Source: Prevotella sp.
GTDB taxonomy: Bacteria > Bacteroidota > Bacteroidia > Bacteroidales > Bacteroidaceae
NCBI GenBank assembly: GCA_016291915.1
Contig: JAEEZP010000040.1
Span: forward strand, 1 to 20,178
DNA: 20,178 bases
Reading direction: 5' to 3'
Position numbers and translations under genes: made by a program. This document shows positions 14,401-20,178 of this stretch, one piece after another (the stretch's first letter is position 1; each line of letters opens with the position of its first letter). The notes beneath the pieces were generated by a model. It saw nothing but the letters and a program-made list of their open reading frames with translations. It was not told where the DNA came from and searched no databases.

Positions 14401-17400
14401 GATGAGAAAGTTGGATACCAACGACTTCGAGGCTGCCAATATCGAATATATTGAGTTCTGGATGCTCGACCCCTTTATCTATACCAGAAACACTCCACAG
14501 GCAGGTAGCTTGGGCGGCGACCTGTATATCAACTTAGGAGATATCAGTGAGGATATCCTCCGTGACGGAAAGAAATTCTATGAGAGTGGCATGGCAGTGG
14601 ATGGCAGCAGTAACTATACCACCACACAGTGGGGAAAGATTCCTACGCAGTCGACCGTTACCTATGCTTTTGCTACTACAAGTGGGTCAAGAGATCAGCA
14701 GGATGTGGGTTACAATGGACTGACAGACAATGAAGAGCGCAGTTTCGGTGCATATCAACAATATCTGTCGGCTATCCAAGGGAAGGTATCTGCTGCTGTG
14801 TTTGACAGTATACAGAGTGACCCTGCCAATGATGATTATCATTATTTCCGTGGCTCCGACTTCGACCGTATCGAGGCACCTATCTTATATAGATACAAGC
14901 GCATCAACATGCCGCAGGGTAACTCACCGGATAATGAGAATAGTAGGGAGTCGTACAGCACGGCTTATAAGTCGACTCCTGACGTGGAGGATATCAACCA
15001 GGACTATACCCTGAATGAGTATGAGAAATACTACCAGTATCATGTCAGTATCCGTCCGGAAGACATGGTGGTGGGTAATAACTTCATTGTCGATAAGCGT
15101 GTCAGTGCCGTTCCTCTGCGTAATGAAGGAAAGGATTCCGTTACCTGGTATCAGTTCCGTATCCCCATCAAGGACTATGAGCGTAGGATGGGATCCATCA
15201 ACGACTTTACCTCTATCCGCTTTATGCGAATGTTCCTGACAGGTTTTGAATTACCAATCATCATGCGCTTCGGCAGTCTTGACCTGGTGCGTGGTGAGTG
15301 GCGTATCTATGAGCAGAACCTTTCGGGTGGCAGCGAGACGGGAAAGATGTCGGTTAGTGCTGTGAATATTGAGGAGAACAATGACAAAGAACCAGTCAAC
15401 TACGTGCTGCCGCCGGGTATCCGTCGTGACTTAGACCCTACGCAACCACAGTTGGTGGAGAGTAACGAGCAAGCGTTAGATATTGTGGTCACCGAACTCT
15501 CTTCAGGAGGAGCAAAGGCAGTGTATAAGAATACGAACCTCGATCTCCGACAGTATCGTCGTCTGCAGATGTTCGTGCATGCCAATGCGATGCAGCAAAA
15601 TGTCACGAACCTCACTGACAACCAGTTGGCTGTGTTCGTTCGTCTGGGTTCTGACTATAAGAATAACTATTACGAATATGAGATTCCGCTGAAACTCACG
15701 GAGCCAAACAGCAAATACAATCGTTATTCGGCTTCCGACCAGCGTAAGGTTTGGCCGGAGGAGAATATGCTGGATGTGCCGCTTACGGTGTTCACCGAAC
15801 TGAAAAAACAACGTAACATTGCCAAGGCGGCAGGAGCAGCATCCTATAATAAGGAATACTCCTATTATACGGAAGACAAACCGCAGAACAGGATCAGTGT
15901 GATGGGTAACCCCTCGCTGGGTGAGGTGAAGACGATGATTATCGGTGTCAGGAACCTGTCGAGCAGTGTGAAGTCGGGTGAGGTTTGGGTCAATGAAATG
16001 CGCCTCAAGGAATACAACAACGAGGGTGGATGGGCTGCGCAAGGAGCGCTGAACATGCAGTTGAGTGATGTGGGAAGTGTGAATATGAGTGGTCGCTATA
16101 CATCTGAAGGGTTCGGTGGCCTCGAGGACGGTGTCAGCCAGCGAAGCACGGATAACTACGGCTCGTACAGTGTCACCACCAGTGTGGAACTCGGGAAGTT
16201 CTTCCCCTCCAAGGCAAAGGTGTCTGCTCCTCTCTATTATTCAGTAACGAAAGAGAAGTCCAGTCCCAAATATAATCCGCTGGATACCGATATGCTGTTG
16301 GATGATGCCCTCGAAGCTGCTGCTGACAAGCATGAGAAAGACTCTATCAAATCGATTGCCGTGAAAGAGACCACCACTAGTAACTTCTCTTTATCCAACG
16401 TCAGGGTAGGTATCACTACGAAACGGCATCCTATGCCTTACGACCCCGGAAACTTCTCTGTTTCATACAGTCATTCACATTCTCATCAGTCGGGTGAGAC
16501 AACGGTCTTTGAGAATGAAGACAACTGGCGTGGATCCCTCAACTACAGTTATACGCCTGTGTATAAGACCTTCGAGCCTTTCAAGAAGATCTTTGCAGAA
16601 AATAAGAGTAAGTGGGTGGAGATCCTGAAACGTTTCGGACTGAACTGGTTGCCGCAGAACATCACCTTCAACACGGATATCACCCGTAACTACTATGAGT
16701 TGCAGGAACGCGATATGGAGAACATGGAAAATCCTGAATTGCCCATAACCTTCAGCGAGCAGTTCCTGTGGAATCGTGATTTTGCCATCAGATGGGATCT
16801 CACACGTAATCTTCACATGAATTTCAGTAGTGCTACCCATGCGCAGATAGAAGAACCCTACACACCTATTAATAAAGATCTCTATCCTACACAGTATGAG
16901 GCATGGAAGGATTCTGTGTGGACTAGTCTGAAACAGATGGGTACACCACTGGATTATCAGCAGAGTTTCAGGGCTTCCTATCAGTTGCCACTGAACCTGC
17001 TGCCCATCTTCGATTGGGTAAATGCCGACGCGAGCTTCGATTCTTCTTATCGTTGGGTAAGAGGTACTGATTTGGAAGATGGCACATCATTGGGTAATGT
17101 AATCTCCAATGACCGTTCGATTAACTTGAACGGTTCATTCAACCTCGAACGGCTGTATAATCATATCCCGTTCCTGAAGAAGACCAATGATCGTTTCAAT
17201 AAAACCTCAACTCGTCCGAATCAACAGAACAGGAATCAGCAGAACAGGAACAACCAGAGTAATGCAAATAGGAACAATCAGAATAATACGAACCAGAATA
17301 ATCGCGATAGGAGAGCATTGCCCAGAAACCAGCGTAGTTTCGAAAAGGAGATAACACTGTTGCCAGATACAACACTGACGGTGGCTCATGGCAAGAACAG

Positions 17401-19060
17401 TAACCGGTTGGATATCGTGGCAAAAACCAATGAGGGTAAGGTCTTCAAACTAAAATATAAGGTGCTTGACAATAACAAGATACAGATTACCTCGAAGGTT
17501 GACTCTGCCACCAAACTGAAACTCACCGTGACACCAAAGGTGCCCAATGAGCAATTGTCGTGGTATAAGACCGCACAGGTGATAGCCCGCGGACTGATGC
17601 TCGTGAGGAATGTCAGTCTGTCGTATCGTCAGCAGAATGCGATGTCGATACCGGGCTTCATGCCTATGGCCGGCGATGTCTTCGGACAGAGACGTGACGG
17701 CCTGCTGGCTCCTGGTCTTGACTTTGCCTTCGGACTGACCGATGACAGTTATATCAATAAGGCAGTAGAAAACGACTGGCTCCTGATAGACGATGGCATC
17801 TCTACGCCTGCCACGATGAACAAGACATCGGATCTGCAGATCCGCATGACTTTAGAACCGATGAAGAATTTCCGTATCGATCTGAATGCTAACCGTACGG
17901 AGACACGTGCCAAAAGCATACACTATATGTATGCCGGCATGCCGATGACACAGAGTGGAACATTCACCATGACAACACTCTCGATGAAGAGTGCCCTCGA
18001 AGGGATGGGAAATGCCAATAACGGCTATTATTCGGCCTCCTTTGAGAAATTCTGCCATTCTCTCGACCACTATCAGGCAAGGGTTCAGGCACAATACGAA
18101 GGGTCTGTTTACCCGGTAGGCACAAGTATGGCCGGACAGACATATAATGCAGAGAATGGCATGGTAAAGAAATACAGTGCCGATGTGATGGTGCCTGCAT
18201 TCTTGGCTAATTACACCAGTTCGGGAGGCGGTAAACTAGATATCTTCCCATCCATAGCCCGAATGCTGCCTAACTGGTCCTTCCGTTACAGTGGATTAGG
18301 GCAGTTGCCTTGGTTCCGCGATCATTTCAAGAGTGTGAATATCAACCATTCTTATAAGAGTATCTTCGCTGTGGGGTCTTATTCCAGCTACAGCACCTTC
18401 ATGGAATATATGAACGGATTAGGGTTTGTCACAGATGCTACAACGGGTAATCCTACACCATCGTCGATGTTTAATATCTCTACCGTGAGTATTAACGAGG
18501 CATTCTCACCTCTGCTCGGCGTGGATGTAACTCTACAGAATAACCTCACCTGTAAACTGGAGTATCGTACTACCAGAGTATTGAACTTGTCGATGACGAG
18601 TGTGCAGATCAACGAGTCGAGCAGTCACGACTGGGTGGTGGGCTTCTCTTATAAGATCAATGATTTCAAGTTGTTCTCTCAGAAGACTAAGAAGAGCAAC
18701 TCTCGTACGGCAAACAACGGTGGCAGTGGCAACCGTCAGAATAATAACGCTCAACAACAACGACAGTCACAGACGAGTAGGGGAAGGAGTAACTTCAACC
18801 ATGACCTTAATCTGCGACTGGATCTGAGTCTGCGTCAACAGGCTGCCATCGTGAGGGATATCGCTTCCATGACAAGTAATGCGAGCAGTGGTAACAATGC
18901 ATTCAAACTGTCGTTCTCTGCCGACTATACCTTATCTCGTCTGCTGACGATGAGTTTCTACTACGATCGTCAGACAAACACGCCATTGCTCAGTAGTAGT
19001 TCGTATCCTACCACGATACGTGACTTCGGTCTGAGCATGAAATTCTCTCTGACGAGATAA
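11405..19060 (+). CDS. sprA: SprA, giant outer-membrane translocon protein of the type 9 secretion system
   Basis: SprA (Sov in Porphyromonas) forms the very large outer-membrane beta-barrel through which type 9 substrates leave the cell. This intact 2,551-residue frame matches the family in size (about 2,400-2,500). It starts with a signal peptide (MRVRKHLMILTIIFVSIQVLAWSA, about 1-24). After a Q/N/R-rich linker come long beta-rich stretches with the SprA-typical SFTGEFAHLIAGQSHG, YLDDFENTKNAIDVS, WGGMMRKLDTNDFEAANIEY and GEVWVNEMRLKEY segments. The C-terminus (FGLSMKFSLTR) looks like a closing barrel strand. Three low-complexity Q/N-rich segments stand out: about 28-58, 1937-1971 and 2431-2463. 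ruvA upstream is a conserved neighbour. No frameshift or stop interrupts it. Confidence 0.95.
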   Translation: MRVRKHLMILTIIFVSIQVLAWSAAPLQQDNRTRRQQNTQQDNRTRQQRQNAQQTGNGDDKKPRQPITAQPIFEDEDTIPDSLLNPRWKIQRTQPITLDDLQKNAADLRMPENIKQEFVYNDTLDGYFVGSKLGSSYIGTPMWMTPEEFDRWSERELRRKFYRSKNEQTAQEEEKEKFSFTDMHFDLGPAEKIFGPGGVRIKTQGTAELKFGATMKNIDNPSLPIRNRKTTTMDFDEKINLSVNGRVGDKVNMNLNYNTDATFDFDAQSLKLKYDGKEDEIIKLVEGGNVSFPSNSSLVRGASSLFGIRTDLQFGKLKLQTVVSQKKSSSKSVSSKGGVQTTPFEIDAADYEENRHFFLSQYFRDCYANAMSTLPNLTTGVTINRVEIWITNKTGTTTNTRNIIALSDLGENAKVSNANWTVTGLQVPANQANTEYSAMVTNYAEARSIDASSTVLDAIPGFVGGVDYEKLESARLLNASEYTLNNALGYVSLKTNIQTDQVVAVAFEYTYGGQTYQVGEFAGDITDVNQTLFVKSLKNTSNNPSQPNWDLMMKNVYYLASSVEREKFRLDIKYQSDTTGVYLSYIPETQVKDQTLIKVVGADRLDNNNNAHPNGYFDYVQGYTVSNGRVFLPKAEPFGDDLYSYLTSKGISPTTAEKYCFYELYDSTKTVAKQIAEKDKYIMVGQYRGTSANVISLGTYNVPQGSVVVTAGGVTLTEGSDYSVDYSAGEVTILNQSIIDAGTPVNVSLESNTDYAQQRKTMVGLNWEYDFTKDFQLSGTLQHLSEQALTTKVSMGSEPLNNTLWGVNINWKKESQWLTNMLAKLPGLHCTLPSQISFTGEFAHLIAGQSHGTQDNASYLDDFENTKNAIDVSTPTSWIISSVPSVFSESQDKSDVSSGYNRALLSWYTIDPLFTRRSSSLTPSHIKSDLNQLSNHYVREVHVKELYPYRDQSNYNGATATLPILNLAYYPSERGPYNLDVNLNSDGTLPNPKQRWGGMMRKLDTNDFEAANIEYIEFWMLDPFIYTRNTPQAGSLGGDLYINLGDISEDILRDGKKFYESGMAVDGSSNYTTTQWGKIPTQSTVTYAFATTSGSRDQQDVGYNGLTDNEERSFGAYQQYLSAIQGKVSAAVFDSIQSDPANDDYHYFRGSDFDRIEAPILYRYKRINMPQGNSPDNENSRESYSTAYKSTPDVEDINQDYTLNEYEKYYQYHVSIRPEDMVVGNNFIVDKRVSAVPLRNEGKDSVTWYQFRIPIKDYERRMGSINDFTSIRFMRMFLTGFELPIIMRFGSLDLVRGEWRIYEQNLSGGSETGKMSVSAVNIEENNDKEPVNYVLPPGIRRDLDPTQPQLVESNEQALDIVVTELSSGGAKAVYKNTNLDLRQYRRLQMFVHANAMQQNVTNLTDNQLAVFVRLGSDYKNNYYEYEIPLKLTEPNSKYNRYSASDQRKVWPEENMLDVPLTVFTELKKQRNIAKAAGAASYNKEYSYYTEDKPQNRISVMGNPSLGEVKTMIIGVRNLSSSVKSGEVWVNEMRLKEYNNEGGWAAQGALNMQLSDVGSVNMSGRYTSEGFGGLEDGVSQRSTDNYGSYSVTTSVELGKFFPSKAKVSAPLYYSVTKEKSSPKYNPLDTDMLLDDALEAAADKHEKDSIKSIAVKETTTSNFSLSNVRVGITTKRHPMPYDPGNFSVSYSHSHSHQSGETTVFENEDNWRGSLNYSYTPVYKTFEPFKKIFAENKSKWVEILKRFGLNWLPQNITFNTDITRNYYELQERDMENMENPELPITFSEQFLWNRDFAIRWDLTRNLHMNFSSATHAQIEEPYTPINKDLYPTQYEAWKDSVWTSLKQMGTPLDYQQSFRASYQLPLNLLPIFDWVNADASFDSSYRWVRGTDLEDGTSLGNVISNDRSINLNGSFNLERLYNHIPFLKKTNDRFNKTSTRPNQQNRNQQNRNNQSNANRNNQNNTNQNNRDRRALPRNQRSFEKEITLLPDTTLTVAHGKNSNRLDIVAKTNEGKVFKLKYKVLDNNKIQITSKVDSATKLKLTVTPKVPNEQLSWYKTAQVIARGLMLVRNVSLSYRQQNAMSIPGFMPMAGDVFGQRRDGLLAPGLDFAFGLTDDSYINKAVENDWLLIDDGISTPATMNKTSDLQIRMTLEPMKNFRIDLNANRTETRAKSIHYMYAGMPMTQSGTFTMTTLSMKSALEGMGNANNGYYSASFEKFCHSLDHYQARVQAQYEGSVYPVGTSMAGQTYNAENGMVKKYSADVMVPAFLANYTSSGGGKLDIFPSIARMLPNWSFRYSGLGQLPWFRDHFKSVNINHSYKSIFAVGSYSSYSTFMEYMNGLGFVTDATTGNPTPSSMFNISTVSINEAFSPLLGVDVTLQNNLTCKLEYRTTRVLNLSMTSVQINESSSHDWVVGFSYKINDFKLFSQKTKKSNSRTANNGGSGNRQNNNAQQQRQSQTSRGRSNFNHDLNLRLDLSLRQQAAIVRDIASMTSNASSGNNAFKLSFSADYTLSRLLTMSFYYDRQTNTPLLSSSSYPTTIRDFGLSMKFSLTR
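11486..11566 (+). repeat. 36-base imperfect tandem duplication in the SprA N-terminal linker
   Basis: CARCAGGATAACCGGAC occurs at 11486-11502 and again at 11522-11538, 36 bases apart, each followed by a Q/N/R-coding stretch. In protein this is QQDNRTRRQQNT followed by QQDNRTRQQRQNA. It lies just after the predicted signal peptide and is probably a slippage-prone flexible linker. Confidence 0.8.
17213..17317 (+). repeat. Asn/Gln-rich low-complexity insert in SprA
   Basis: SprA residues about 1937-1971 consist almost only of N, Q and R, built from recurring QNRN/NNQN units (AAC/AAT/CAG codons). The flanks (KTSTRPN before, RRALPRNQRSFEKE after) return to normal composition. It probably forms a disordered loop between barrel strands. 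Confidence 0.75.
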
Positions 19061-19072
19061 AAGAAATGGAGA

Positions 19073-19093
19073 ATTGATAATTGATAATTGAAA
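19073..19093. repeat. Three-unit 7-base tandem repeat (ATTGATA)
   Basis: ATTGATA, ATTGATA and ATTGAAA follow each other in the short gap after sprA. It is a different unit from the TTTAGRG arrays but has the same 7-base period. No terminator hairpin is seen between sprA and the next gene. Confidence 0.6.
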
Positions 19094-19136
19094 AATTATG
19101 GTTAAGGTAAATAGTTAATCTAAAATAATAGTTACA

Positions 19137-20178
19137 ATGAAGAAGTTCTTTTTATTATTAATGCTTGCTATGGTCTCATTGACAACCATGGCTCAGGAGC
19201 GACCGAAACTCGTCGTCGGCATTGCCGTTGACCAGATGCGCTGGGATTATCTCTATCGTTATTACGATGAGTATGTTGAAGGAGGATTCAAAAGGATGAT
19301 GAATGAGGGTTACAACTTCGAGAACTGCATGATCAACTACATCCCCTCTGTTACCGCTATTGGACATACCTCTTTGTTCACTGGTAGTGTACCCTCTATT
19401 CATGGAATAGCGGGAAACAGCTTCTATATAAAAGGAAAGAGTGTGTATTGCTGTGAAGATCCTGACGTTCAGACGGTGGGTAGTGAAACGAAAGCAGGAC
19501 TGCGCTCTCCCCGGAACCTGTTGGTTACGACGATAGGGGATGAGTTAAGAACTGCCACCAATTGGCAAGCGAAGTTGTTTGGTGTCTCTTATAAAGACAG
19601 GGCTGCCATCTTTCCTTCTGGACACAGTTCGAATGCTGCCTATTGGTTTGATGAGAAGGCAAACGGTTTTATCACCAGTACATATTATATGAGTGAACTG
19701 CCTGACTGGGTGAAGAAATACAATAGCGGAATAAAAAAGTTGCCGTTGGATGATATACAGTACACTCCTTATGGGAATGAGATCGTGGTGGAGATGGCCA
19801 AGGCTATTATCCTCAATGAACAGTTAGGTAAGAACAAGGTAACGGATATGCTCACAATCAGTTTCTCTTGTCCTGATAAGGTAGGTCATAAGTTCGGTAC
19901 CCATGATCCGAAGACACATGATCAGTATGTAGAGTTAGATAAGCAATTGGCATCGTTCTTTAGTTTCCTGGATAAGCAGATAGGTAAGGGACAATATCTC
20001 GTGTTCCTCTCAGCAGACCATGGTGCAGCCAATAGTGTACAATTGAATATGGATCATCGTCTTCCAACCGGTATCTTCCACTCGAGACAAATACTGGAGG
20101 AGATGAACAAACACTTGGCAACAATCTTCGGAAAAGAGATAAAGTATGGCAATGGCATCCAGGATTATAGGGTGGTCG
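19137..20178 (+). CDS. PafA-like alkaline phosphatase (type I phosphodiesterase/phosphatase superfamily), N-terminal part
   Basis: The product is predicted to hydrolyse phosphate monoesters in the periplasm. A signal peptide (MKKFFLLLMLAMVSLTTMAQ, 1-20) precedes the alkaline-phosphatase-superfamily core. Visible residues: metal ligand D32 in GIAVDQMR, nucleophile T73 in IPSVTAIGHTS, N94 in GNSFY, K153 and R155 in SYKDRAAIFPSGH, metal ligands D247 and H251 in SCPDKVGHKFG, and D294/H295 in LSADHGA. The N plus K-x-R set is what known PafA monoesterases use and diesterase relatives lack, so monoesterase activity is inferred. The start is ATG 19137-19139. The frame is open to the window end at 347 codons; the family is about 520-550 residues, so roughly the last third is missing. 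It lies 76 bases after sprA. Confidence 0.9.
   Translation, partial: MKKFFLLLMLAMVSLTTMAQERPKLVVGIAVDQMRWDYLYRYYDEYVEGGFKRMMNEGYNFENCMINYIPSVTAIGHTSLFTGSVPSIHGIAGNSFYIKGKSVYCCEDPDVQTVGSETKAGLRSPRNLLVTTIGDELRTATNWQAKLFGVSYKDRAAIFPSGHSSNAAYWFDEKANGFITSTYYMSELPDWVKKYNSGIKKLPLDDIQYTPYGNEIVVEMAKAIILNEQLGKNKVTDMLTISFSCPDKVGHKFGTHDPKTHDQYVELDKQLASFFSFLDKQIGKGQYLVFLSADHGAANSVQLNMDHRLPTGIFHSRQILEEMNKHLATIFGKEIKYGNGIQDYRVV

Noticed and set aside
15503..16042. 179-codon minus-strand frame inside sprA
   Set aside because: Antisense shadow within an intact, well-conserved SprA frame.

Overview
The window looks like a chromosomal segment of a member of the Bacteroidales, most likely Prevotella or a close relative. 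The signs are a dxs-trkA-trkH gene run, a ruvA gene followed by a 2,551-residue SprA-type giant outer-membrane protein, a PafA-like phosphatase, a DUF4332 protein, and several promoters of the Bacteroidota type (TTTG, 19-20 bases, then TAnnTTTG). Nearly all genes are housekeeping or envelope genes. There is no phage, IS element, CRISPR array, tRNA or rRNA gene.

Layout. 1-6436 reads leftward: dxs (isoprenoid precursor synthesis, GTG start), trkA and trkH (potassium uptake, trkH with a GTG start), then manA (mannose-6-phosphate isomerase) and the first 199 codons of an exported sialidase-like beta-propeller protein. dxs/trkA/trkH are packed with 4- and 21-base gaps; manA follows after 122 bases that hold two short-period tandem repeats. 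6437-6615 is a divergent promoter region with one well-formed promoter in each direction. 6616-8641 reads rightward: an exported C1B (bleomycin hydrolase/PepC-like) peptidase and a small helix-hairpin-helix protein (DUF4332) that ends in a good intrinsic terminator.

8692-9563 is the most unusual part. It holds a rightward promoter with a 19-codon micro-ORF, a convergent leftward 73-residue membrane-protein gene, and upstream of that a strong leftward promoter followed by about 165 bases that can fold into a long multi-stem RNA. This RNA has two or three mutually exclusive folds, one of them terminator-like. Next comes a cluster of GC-rich hairpins. I consider the RNA the best candidate for an undescribed element (a 6S-like RNA or a riboswitch/attenuator-like leader).

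9564-10463 is ddh (meso-diaminopimelate dehydrogenase, leftward). From 10668 everything reads rightward: ruvA, sprA, and the N-terminal 347 residues of a PafA-like alkaline phosphatase that runs off the window. Several intergenic gaps (1617-1689, 11271-11371, 19073-19093) carry 7- or 8-base tandem repeats, and one carries an inverted-repeat element.
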